Positions 6,142-12,435 of a DNA stretch of 21,801 nt are shown here, piece by piece. A program made the position numbers and the translations under genes. Every line of letters begins with the position of its first letter. The first letter of the stretch is position 1. The notes under the pieces are model-generated. The model saw only the letters and a list, made by a program, of their open reading frames with translations. It was not told the DNA's origin and made no database searches. Source of the DNA: CAYQDR01 sp964416315 (lineage in GTDB: Bacteria; Methylomirabilota; Methylomirabilia; Rokubacteriales; DASRDR01). The stretch covers positions 1-21,801 of the forward strand of contig CAYQDR010000085.1 in the NCBI GenBank assembly GCA_964416315.1. Reading direction: 5' to 3'.

Positions 6142-7014
6142 TCAGGCGAGCCCCGCGAGCCGCGCGCGGGCCAGCGTCTCCCGGGCGGTCGTGACATGGA
6201 CGGCGTCGATGAACCGCCCCTCGAGCGCGAGCGCCCCCGCGCCCGCCGCCTGTGCCTGCGCGTAGGCCTCGAGGGTTTGCCGGGCCTCCGCGATCGCCTC
6301 GGCGGACGGCGAGAAGAGGCGGTTGGCGACCTCGACCTGCTTGGGGTGGATGACGGCTTTCCCGTCGTACCCGAGCTCCGCCCCGAATCGCGTGTGGGCC
6401 TCGAGCCCGGCGGCATCGTCCAGGGTGAAGCACGGGCTGTCGATGGCGTCGAGGCCGGCGGCCCGCGCGGCGAAGAGCACGTGGCTGAGCGCGTAGAGCT
6501 CCGTCGCCCGGCTCGGCACGAGACGCCCCCGCGTCTCGCGGACGAGATCCCCCGCCCCGTAGAGCAGGGCCGCGTTCCGCGGGGAGCTGCGCGCGAGCTC
6601 CCGCGCGTCGAGGATCCCGGTCACCGTCTCGACGAGGAGGTGGAAGCGGACCGTCCCGGCGACGAGGCCCGCCGCGCGCTCGAGCCGCGACACCTCGGCG
6701 TCGGCCTGCGTGACGTCCTCGACGGCGCTGACCTTCGGCAGGACCAGGGCGTCCGGGACCGCGGGCACCACGGCAGCGAGGTCGTCCGCCCCCCACGGGG
6801 TGTCGAGCGCGTTCACCCGGACGATGCGCTCGCGGCCCCGGAACTCCACCGCGCGCAGCGCCGCGACGATCGCCGCGCGCGCCGCCTCCTTCCGCGGCGG
6901 CGGCACCGCGTCTTCGAGGTCGAGGATCACCCCGTCGGCGCCGGAGGCGACGGCCTTCGGAATCCGCGCGGGCGTACTCCCGGGGACGAAGAGGAGGCTC
7001 CGCCGGAGCCTCAT
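6142..7014 (-). CDS. HpcH/HpaI-type lyase, citrate lyase beta subunit (CitE)-like
   Basis: The 290-residue TIM-barrel enzyme belongs to the CitE/malyl-CoA lyase group. The N-terminal M-R-L-R-R-S-L-L-F-V-P-G-S (1-13) is the conserved start of this family, so I choose ATG at 7014. The frame remains open to a GTG at 7053. Conserved blocks are D-G-V-I-L-D-L-E-D-A-V (27-37), R-V-N (66-68), L-P-K (92-94), the metal-binding E129 in L-V-E-T, D156 in G-A-G-D, I-D-S-P (191-194), and G-K-A-V-I-H-P-K-Q (218-226). Family members cleave or form (S)-citramalyl-CoA, L-malyl-CoA or related beta-hydroxyacyl-CoA thioesters with Mg2+. No citrate lyase alpha or gamma subunit is present, so it is not classical citrate lyase. 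Substrate unknown. Confidence 0.87.
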   Translation of the reverse strand: MRLRRSLLFVPGSTPARIPKAVASGADGVILDLEDAVPPPRKEAARAAIVAALRAVEFRGRERIVRVNALDTPWGADDLAAVVPAVPDALVLPKVSAVEDVTQADAEVSRLERAAGLVAGTVRFHLLVETVTGILDARELARSSPRNAALLYGAGDLVRETRGRLVPSRATELYALSHVLFAARAAGLDAIDSPCFTLDDAAGLEAHTRFGAELGYDGKAVIHPKQVEVANRLFSPSAEAIAEARQTLEAYAQAQAAGAGALALEGRFIDAVHVTTARETLARARLAGLA

Positions 7015-7069
7015 GGGCGGGAGGGGGAAGCCCCCGCCACCGGCCTCGGCCACGGCGGTCCCGGCCCCG

Positions 7070-7687
7070 TCACGGCGCGCCGACCTTCGGCGAGAGCACC
7101 TCGAAGCCGGCGCGGGTGAGCGCCTGGACCAGCGGGCGCACGTCGCACGGCTCGAGCCGCAGGCTGAACACCGTCTCCCCCGCGGCGGCGGGCACGGCGC
7201 CGACGCTCAGGATCCGCCCCTGGTGCTGGCGGACGATCTCGACGACCTGCTCGTACGTCGCGGGCCCCCCGGAGACCCGCACGTCGAGTCGGGTGGACTG
7301 GGTGAGGAGGCCCAGCAGCTCCACCAGCACCGCGAGGAGATCGGTCTCCGTGACGATCCCGGCGAGGCGGTCGCCCTCGACGACCGGCAGGCAGCCGATC
7401 TTCTTGACGACGAGCAGGCTCGCCGCGTCCTCGACGGGCGTGTCCGGGGTGATCGTCGTCAGATCTTCGCTCATCAGCTCGCCCACCGTCGCGTGGGCGA
7501 GGCCGGGCGCGAGCAGGACCGGCCGGAGGTCGCGGTCGGAGAGGATGCCGACGAGCCGGCCCTCGGCGACGACGGGGAGATGGCGGATCCGGCGGTCCCG
7601 CATGAGGTCGTACGCGCGCCGGGCGGGCTCGTCGCGCGTGACCGTGACGAGCTGTGTGGACATGATGTCGCGGACCGAGAGCGCCAC
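7070..7687 (-). CDS. Tandem CBS-domain protein with C-terminal ACT-like region (AcuB-like)
   Basis: Two CBS motifs occupy about 7-58 and 70-122. The first has D-I-M-S-xxxx-T-V ... H-L-P-V-V ... L-V-G-I-L-S-D-R-D-L and the second has L-M-S ... C-L-P-V-V ... L-A-G-I-V-T-E-T-D-L-L. Such pairs form a Bateman module that binds adenine nucleotides or S-adenosylmethionine. Residues about 133-200 form an ACT-like domain, as in AcuB-type proteins. It is thus probably a cytosolic sensor or regulator of a partner enzyme. The start is GTG at 7687, nine bases after the gamma-glutamyltransferase stop, so the two are cotranscribed. The partner is not known; the adjacent CitE-like lyase or gamma-glutamyltransferase are the nearest candidates by context only. 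Confidence 0.88.
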   Translation of the reverse strand: MALSVRDIMSTQLVTVTRDEPARRAYDLMRDRRIRHLPVVAEGRLVGILSDRDLRPVLLAPGLAHATVGELMSEDLTTITPDTPVEDAASLLVVKKIGCLPVVEGDRLAGIVTETDLLAVLVELLGLLTQSTRLDVRVSGGPATYEQVVEIVRQHQGRILSVGAVPAAAGETVFSLRLEPCDVRPLVQALTRAGFEVLSPKVGAP

Positions 7688-7696
7688 GACCGGCCC

Positions 7697-9313
7697 TCAG
7701 TAGGCGAGGGCGAGCCCGTCGCCGCGCGGGTCCGCCCCGCCGGCGTAGAGCCGCCCCGCTCCCTCCGTCCGGACGGTGAGCGCCTGGGCGTGCCCCATCG
7801 TCCCGCTCCAGTCGGCCACGACGTCGAGCACGTGGCCCCGCCGGGCGAGGGCGGCCCGCACCCGCCGCGGCACGCGCCCCTCGATCCGGAGCCGGTCCTC
7901 GGAGTCCGTCACCCGGACGCGCCCCTGGACGAACCGCGGCCGCTCGATCGCCTCCTGCGGGTCCATCCCGAAGTCGAGGAGGTTCGTGAGCACCTGGAGA
8001 TGCGTCTGCGCCTGGCCGTACCCGCCCATCGTCGCGAGGGCGGCGTGCGGCGCGCCGTCCCGGAGGACCAGCGCCGCGATGAGGGTGTGGAACGGCTGCT
8101 TGCGGGGGGCGAGGACGCTCGGGGAGGCCGGGTCGAGCGCGAAGCCCGCGCCCCGACAGTGGAGGACGATCCCGGTCCCGAGCGGGACGACGCCCGAGCC
8201 GAACGCCGAGTAGAGGCTCTGGATGACCGCGATCACCGAGCCGGCCGCGTCCGCGACGACGAACCCGGTCGTGTCCCCGGTGGGGTCGCCCGCCGCCACG
8301 CCCTGCGCGGCCCGCCGCGGATGGATCAGGGCGCGACGACGCGCCGCGTAGCCCTTGTCGAGGAGCCCCGCGACCGGGACGGCCGCGTGGTCGGGGTCGC
8401 CGATCCAGCGGTCGCGGTCGGCGAGGGCGAGCTTCATCGCCTCGACGAGCAGGTGGAGATGATCGGCCGAGTGGTGGCCGAGGGCGCGCAGGTCGAACCC
8501 CTCGACGAGGCTCAGCGCCTGGAGCGCGGTCAGCCCCTGGGTCGGCGGCGGCGTCTGGTACACGGTCGCCCCGCGGTAGGTCGTCGCGATCGGCGGCTGC
8601 CAGCGCCCCGCATGCCGCGCCAGGTCCTCGGCCGTGACGAACCCCCCGCCGGCCTCGAGGTGGCCGGCGATCCGCGCGGCGAGCTCCCCGCGGTAGAAGG
8701 GCTCGGAGCCGCCCTCGGCGACGAGGGCGAGGCTCCGCCCGAGGTCGGGCTGGCGGAGCCGGTCGCCGGCCGCCGCGAACCGCCCGCCCGGCGCGTAGAT
8801 CCGGTGCCACTCCGGGTCCTCGATGAGCGTGCTCCGCTCGCGGATCGTCTGGGCGAGGAGGTCGCTCACGGGGAACCCGTCCTGGGCGAGCGCGATCGCG
8901 GGCTTGAGCAGCTCGCCGAGCGGGCGCGTCCCGTAGCGCGCGGCGAGCGTCCCCCAGGCGTCCACGCACCCCGGGACCGAGACCGAGAGCGGGCCGATCA
9001 GCGGGATCGCGTCGAGCCCCCGGCGCCGGATCGCCTCGACCGTGGCACGCGAGCCGGAGCGGCCGGCGCCGTTGAGGAAGACGACCTCGCCCGAGCGCGC
9101 GTCGAAGAGGAGGCAGAAGAGGTCGCCGCCCACCCCGCACGCCTGCGGCTGCACGACGGCGAGCGCCGCGTTGACGGCGATGGCGGCATCCACGGCGCTC
9201 CCGCCGGACCGGAGCACGTCGATCCCGACGAGCGTCGCCTGCGCGTGGGCGGAGGCGACGAGGCCGTGGTGGCCGTGGGCGACGGGGCGGCGGGCATAGC
9301 CGACCGTGGGCAT
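7697..9313 (-). CDS. Gamma-glutamyltransferase family protein, YwrD-like
   Basis: The 538-residue protein is collinear with Ntn-hydrolase gamma-glutamyltransferases. The N-terminal region has G-G-S-A-V-D-A-A-I-A (37-46) and G-V-G-G-D (60-64). The autoprocessing site is G-D-T348-T349-G-F-V-V-A-D; T348 is the expected nucleophile and new N-terminus of the small subunit. The usual T-T-H is T-T-G here. Later blocks include S-A-F-G-S-G-V-V, and M-G-G-Y-G-Q-A-Q where classical enzymes have a G-S-P-G-G motif. Together with the absence of a signal peptide this points to the cytosolic YwrD-like branch. Family chemistry is gamma-glutamyl transfer or hydrolysis of glutathione and related amides. The ATG at 9313 begins the conserved sequence and lies 14 bases after the upstream stop. 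Confidence 0.9.
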   Translation of the reverse strand: MPTVGYARRPVAHGHHGLVASAHAQATLVGIDVLRSGGSAVDAAIAVNAALAVVQPQACGVGGDLFCLLFDARSGEVVFLNGAGRSGSRATVEAIRRRGLDAIPLIGPLSVSVPGCVDAWGTLAARYGTRPLGELLKPAIALAQDGFPVSDLLAQTIRERSTLIEDPEWHRIYAPGGRFAAAGDRLRQPDLGRSLALVAEGGSEPFYRGELAARIAGHLEAGGGFVTAEDLARHAGRWQPPIATTYRGATVYQTPPPTQGLTALQALSLVEGFDLRALGHHSADHLHLLVEAMKLALADRDRWIGDPDHAAVPVAGLLDKGYAARRRALIHPRRAAQGVAAGDPTGDTTGFVVADAAGSVIAVIQSLYSAFGSGVVPLGTGIVLHCRGAGFALDPASPSVLAPRKQPFHTLIAALVLRDGAPHAALATMGGYGQAQTHLQVLTNLLDFGMDPQEAIERPRFVQGRVRVTDSEDRLRIEGRVPRRVRAALARRGHVLDVVADWSGTMGHAQALTVRTEGAGRLYAGGADPRGDGLALAY

Positions 9314-9327
9314 CCGGGGCTCCTCGC

Positions 9328-10338
9328 TCAGGTGTAGAGGCGCGTGATCTCGTCCCGCGCGAAGCGCGGGACCTCGCGGGTCTGCCCGGCGCGGGCGAGC
9401 ATGACCCCGGCCTCCGGGGCGACGACCCGACCGATGAAGGCGCCGTCGATCCCCTCCCGCGCCCAGGCGTGGAGGACGACCCCGGTGTCCGCGGGCGCCA
9501 GCGCCAGGAGGAGCGCGCCCGAGGCGATCGTCCCCAGGGGGTCCAGCCCGAACTCGGCGCAGAGCGCGCGCCCCTCGGGGAGGACCGGGATCCGGTCCGC
9601 CTCCACGCTGAGCCCGACGCCCGCGGCCTCCGCCAGCTCCCAGAGCGCCGTCGCGAGGCCGCCCTCGGTGGGGTCGTGCATCGCGTGGACCGGGACCAGC
9701 TCCACCGCCAGACGCGCCTCGGGCACGACGCTCAGCCGCTCGAGATAGGCGCGCGCCCGGGCGAGGAACTCCTCCGTGTAGCCCCGCGCGCGCAGCTCGG
9801 CCGCGCGGACCCGGGCGACGATGGAAGCCCCCTCCACGGGGATCCCTTTGGTGAGGAGGAGCGCGTCCCCGGGCCGGGCGCCGCTCGTCGTGACCAGCCG
9901 CTCCTTGGCGACCTCGCCGAGCATCGTGCCGACCACGATCGGCCGCTCCAGCCCGTGGGTGATCTCCGTGTGGCCGCCGACCAGCGAGACCCCCAGATCC
10001 CGGCACGCGGCGCCCAACTGGGCGAAGAGCACCTCGACGCTCTCCTCGGTGGCCCCCCCTTCCGGGAGGAGGCACGTCGCCAGGAACCAGCGCGGCTCGG
10101 CCCCCCGCACGGCGAGGTCGTTGGCGTTGACGACCAGGACGTACCAGCCGAGGTCCTCCGTCACGAAGGTGATGGGGTCGGTCGTGGCGACGAGGTAGCG
10201 GTCCCCCATGTCGATCACGGCCGCGTCCTCGCCGACCCGCGGTCCGAGGACCACGCGCGCGTCGAGCGTCACGTGCTTGCCGAAGAGGCTCGCCAGAAGC
10301 GGGGCCGGCAGCTTCCCAACCGGAAACGTGGCGGACAT
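9328..10338 (-). CDS. AIR synthase-related protein, HypE/PurM-like ATP-binding fold
   Basis: The 336 residues show the PurM/HypE/ThiL superfamily pattern. The elements are G-E-D-A-A-V-I-D (36-43), T-T-D-P (52-55), V-N-A-N-D-L-A-V-R-G-A-E-P (70-82), L-V-G-G-H-T-E-I (about 119-126), G-D-A-L-L-L-T-K-G, H-D-P-T-E-G-G-L-A and I-A-S-G-A-L-L. These contact ATP and Mg2+. The sequence resembles HypE most, but it ends in I-T-R-L-Y-T and lacks the C-terminal cysteine (P-R-I-C type) that HypE needs to carry the cyano group. No hydrogenase gene is near. It is therefore probably an ATP-dependent kinase- or synthase-like enzyme of unknown substrate. It is the first gene of the leftward run to 5647; GAGG six bases before the ATG is the ribosome binding site. 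Confidence 0.87.
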   Translation of the reverse strand: MSATFPVGKLPAPLLASLFGKHVTLDARVVLGPRVGEDAAVIDMGDRYLVATTDPITFVTEDLGWYVLVVNANDLAVRGAEPRWFLATCLLPEGGATEESVEVLFAQLGAACRDLGVSLVGGHTEITHGLERPIVVGTMLGEVAKERLVTTSGARPGDALLLTKGIPVEGASIVARVRAAELRARGYTEEFLARARAYLERLSVVPEARLAVELVPVHAMHDPTEGGLATALWELAEAAGVGLSVEADRIPVLPEGRALCAEFGLDPLGTIASGALLLALAPADTGVVLHAWAREGIDGAFIGRVVAPEAGVMLARAGQTREVPRFARDEITRLYT

Positions 10339-10393
10339 GAAGACCTCGCAGCGTCTCGGGATCTGGTCGCGCGCCGGGCGGCCGAGCGCCCCC

Positions 10394-10399
10394 AGTATA
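10394..10399 (-). promoter_or_regulatory. Candidate -10 box for the leftward operon beginning at 10338
   Basis: TATACT on the minus strand (10399-10394) matches five of six -10 positions. A start near 10387 would leave a leader of about 49 bases with the GAGG ribosome binding site intact. No recognisable -35 box lies 16-18 bases further upstream, so the call rests on the -10 box and its position in the divergent intergenic region. Confidence 0.4.
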
Positions 10400-10408
10400 G
10401 CGCAGGGT

Positions 10409-10417
10409 TGCTATGAT
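10409..10417 (+). promoter_or_regulatory. Extended -10 promoter for ftcD, predicted leaderless start
   Basis: TG-c-TATGAT is an extended -10 element with five of six -10 positions matched. Extended -10 promoters can work without a good -35, and none is visible. The expected transcription start (about 10424) is two bases before the ATG at 10426, so the mRNA would be essentially leaderless. The ATG cannot move because the conserved N-terminus starts there. Confidence 0.45.
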
Positions 10418-10425
10418 CGGGAGCG

Positions 10426-11328
10426 ATGCCGGGGCTCCTCGAGTGCGTCCCGAACGTGAGCGAGGGCCGGGAGGCGGCGACGCTGGAGGCGCTCGCCGCC
10501 GCCGTCCTCGAGGTGCCCGGGGTGCGCCTCCTCAACCGCCACGCCGACCCCGACCACCACCGCGCGGTCTTCACGCTGGCGGGCGCCCCCGGGGCCGTCG
10601 TCGAGGCCGCGCTCGCCTTCGGCCGCGAGGCGGTCCACCGGATCGACATGCGCGGGCACGCCGGCGTCCACCCCCGGCTCGGCGCCGTGGACGTCGTGCC
10701 GTTCGTTCCGCTCGAGGGGCTCACGCTGGCCGACGCGGTCTCGGCAGCCCATCGCTTCGGCAACGCGTTCGCGCGGGAGCACGGGCTCCCCGTCTTCTTC
10801 TACGGCGCCGCCGCGCGCCGCCCCGAGCGCCGGGGCCTCCCGCAGGTGCGGCTCGGGCAGTACGAGGGCCTCCCGGCGCGCCTCGCCGACCCTGCGGGGG
10901 CGCCGGACGCCGGCCCCGCCGTGTTCGTCCCCCGCAGCGGCGCCACCGCCGTGGGGGCGCGGGAGTTCCTCGTCGCCTTCAACGCCTGGCTCGACGCCGA
11001 CGACGTCGAGGCGGCCCGCGCCATCGCCCGCGCGATCCGGACGTCGGCCGGGGGCTTGCCCGGGCTCCAGGCGATGGGCGTCCGCCTGGCCAGCCGGGGC
11101 TGCGCCCAGGTCTCGATGAACCTGACGGATCTTCGCCAGACCTCCCTCTACACGGTGCTCCAGGCCGTGACCCGCGAGGCGGCCCGCCGCGGGGTCGGCA
11201 TCCGCCGCCTCGAGCTCGTGGGCCTCTGTCCCGAAGCGGCGCTCGGGGAGTTCCGCGCCCGGGGGCTCGACCTGCCCGGCTTCGGGGAGGAGCGGGTCCT
11301 CGAGCGGGCCCTCGTCGCGTCCGCGTGA
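10426..11328 (+). CDS. ftcD: Glutamate formimidoyltransferase (single-domain form)
   Basis: The 300-residue protein matches the formiminotransferase half of FTCD from end to end. It has L-L-E-C-V-P-N-V-S-E-G-R (4-15), I-D-M-R-G-H-A-G-V-H82-P-R-L-G-A-V-D-V-V-P-F (73-93) with the catalytic base H82, F-F-Y-G (about 125-128), R-R-G-L-P, F-V-P-R-S-G-A-T-A-V-G-A-R-E-F-L-V-A-F-N and a closing L-V-G-L-C-P block. The enzyme moves the formimino group of N-formimino-L-glutamate, an intermediate of histidine breakdown, to tetrahydrofolate, giving glutamate. The cyclodeaminase domain of the animal enzyme is absent, as is usual in bacteria. The gene is alone on plus, divergent from the operon at 10338. hutH lies 2 kb away on the other strand. 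hutU and hutI are not in the window. Confidence 0.93.
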   Translation: MPGLLECVPNVSEGREAATLEALAAAVLEVPGVRLLNRHADPDHHRAVFTLAGAPGAVVEAALAFGREAVHRIDMRGHAGVHPRLGAVDVVPFVPLEGLTLADAVSAAHRFGNAFAREHGLPVFFYGAAARRPERRGLPQVRLGQYEGLPARLADPAGAPDAGPAVFVPRSGATAVGAREFLVAFNAWLDADDVEAARAIARAIRTSAGGLPGLQAMGVRLASRGCAQVSMNLTDLRQTSLYTVLQAVTREAARRGVGIRRLELVGLCPEAALGEFRARGLDLPGFGEERVLERALVASA

Positions 11329-11354
11329 CCGGGGCCGCGCGGGGATTTGACCGC

Positions 11355-11375
11355 CCGCAGGGGATTTCCCCGCGG
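11355..11375 (+). terminator. Hairpin downstream of ftcD, possible terminator without U-tract
   Basis: CCGC-a-GGGGA-tt-TCCCC-GCGG forms a nine-pair hairpin with one bulged A, 26 bases after the ftcD stop. The core GGGGATTTCCCC (11360-11371) is palindromic. Only a short mixed sequence follows, not a T-run, so termination is uncertain. An operator for the downstream lipoprotein gene is the alternative. Confidence 0.35.
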
Positions 11376-11409
11376 TCTCGGCGGCCGCCGCCCCGCTAAA
11401 TCCGGGCAG

Positions 11410-11488
11410 CGTCGGCACTCCCATCCGGGAGGGCCCGCGGCACGGCCGTTGCTCTTTCCCTCCGCCGACGAAGTGATCGCCCGTCGGC
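11410..11488 (+). promoter_or_regulatory. Structured 5' leader with mutually exclusive hairpins upstream of the lipoprotein gene
   Basis: CGTCGGC occurs at 11410-11416 and again at 11482-11488. Its complement GCCGACG lies between them at 11464-11470 and can pair with either copy. Pairing with the first closes a roughly 60-base structure holding an inner hairpin CTCCC-atcc-GGGAG (11418-11431). Pairing with the second gives a 7-bp hairpin with an 11-base loop ending 25 bases before the AAGGAG ribosome binding site. Such competing helices are typical of leader switches. I do not recognise a known riboswitch class, and no promoter was identified, so transcription of the whole element is an assumption. 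Confidence 0.35.
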
Positions 11489-11527
11489 CAGCCGTCAGGC
11501 CACTCCAACGGAAAAGGAGCGATGCAC

Positions 11528-12283
11528 ATGCACCACCGGATTCTGTTGTCCGTGATCCTCGCTGGCGCGCTCGCCGTCACCGCGGGCTGCGGCGGCGGGA
11601 GTTCGTCCACCGGACCGAGCGGATCGGGCGGTGGCAGCTCGACCGCGGTCGTTCAGGGCCAAGTCACCCGAACGTCGAGCGCGGCGAATCAGGAGTCGGT
11701 CGTCGTCATCGCGCTGAGGACGGCGCTTGGCATCGGGCTCGCCGAGGCGCAGAACGGGACCCCGGTCGAGGGCGCGACGGTGACGCTCACCTGCAACGGC
11801 TTCACCGACACCACCACCACGGACCCCAACGGTAACTTCGTTTTTCAGAACGTCCCGCCCAGCACGAACTGCACGGTCATGGTGACGGCAACGATTGACG
11901 GGACCCCGGTGACCAAGACCACCGACCCCTTCACGGTGGGTGCCGGCGACAACGCCGTCGTCGGCGTTGTGACGAGCTCCGACACGACCGTCACCGTCGT
12001 GGCCCAGTCCACGGACGTCCTCAACAACGACGCCCAGCTCGGCCATGCGATCAACATCGACAACGCGAGCAGCACGTGCGACCTCATCCAGGTGCTCGAC
12101 AAGCGCGAGATGGGCAAGGGCTGGGGCCTGATCGCCCAGGAGTGTGGGGCGCACCCCGGCGTCATCGGTCTCGGCCGCTCGAACGTGAGCGACGCCGACC
12201 TCCAGGCCGCCCGGGGCCGCGCCGCGCAGGCCGGGAAGGGTGGCAAGGGCGCAAAGGGCGGCAAGGGCGGGAAGAACGCCTGA
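11528..12283 (+). CDS. Lipoprotein with carboxypeptidase-regulatory-like beta domain and Gly/Lys-rich tail
   Basis: A type II signal peptide (hydrophobic core 5-17, lipobox V-T-A-G-C21) predicts a lipid-anchored envelope protein. A Gly/Ser linker (22-39) is followed by V-V-Q-G-Q-V-T (41-47) and a P-V-E-G-A-T-V-T-L-T (79-88) ... T-D-P-N-G-N-F-V-F-Q-N-V-P-P (98-111) stretch. This is the hallmark of carboxypeptidase-D regulatory-like (transthyretin-type) beta-sandwich domains found in surface proteins. C89, C115, C184 and C206 could form disulfides. The last 15 residues are almost only Gly, Lys and Ala (236-250). I choose ATG at 11528 because AAGGAG (11514-11519) is eight bases away; ATG at 11522 would leave two bases. 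Function unknown; a strong terminator follows. Confidence 0.85.
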   Translation: MHHRILLSVILAGALAVTAGCGGGSSSTGPSGSGGGSSTAVVQGQVTRTSSAANQESVVVIALRTALGIGLAEAQNGTPVEGATVTLTCNGFTDTTTTDPNGNFVFQNVPPSTNCTVMVTATIDGTPVTKTTDPFTVGAGDNAVVGVVTSSDTTVTVVAQSTDVLNNDAQLGHAINIDNASSTCDLIQVLDKREMGKGWGLIAQECGAHPGVIGLGRSNVSDADLQAARGRAAQAGKGGKGAKGGKGGKNA

Positions 12284-12326
12284 CCCCGACGGGGCGCGTT
12301 CCCGACCACGCGCCTCGGGTCAGGCC

Positions 12327-12362
12327 ACCGGCGCCCCCGGAATCGGGGGCGCCGGTCTTTTT
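12327..12362 (+). terminator. Strong intrinsic terminator of the lipoprotein gene
   Basis: A perfect 13-bp stem, ACCGGCGCCCCCG (12327-12339) with CGGGGGCGCCGGT (12344-12356), has a four-base GAAT loop and is followed by C-TTTTT (12357-12362). It begins 44 bases after the stop codon. On the minus strand there is no T-run, so it serves the plus-strand gene, although the hairpin also lies downstream of the converging DUF2889 gene. Confidence 0.93.
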
Positions 12363-12435
12363 CACGTCGGGCAACGCACGACCCTTCGCTCTTTAGCGAG
12401 CGGCTCGGGCCTGCCTCGCCCCCGGGGCGCGCCGC

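Noticed and set aside
7015..7053. Longer CitE-like protein from GTG at 7053
   Set aside because: The family starts at M-R-L-R-R-S-L-L-F-V-P-G; the extra 13 residues are a Gly/Pro-rich non-conserved segment.
6710..9337. Long plus-strand open frame opposite the CBS and gamma-glutamyltransferase genes
   Set aside because: An antisense shadow of well-supported minus-strand genes, with low-complexity product and no recognisable motif.
11410..11488. Cyclic-di-GMP (GEMM) or another named riboswitch
   Set aside because: The conserved core sequences of the classes I know are absent; only the competing helices are supported.
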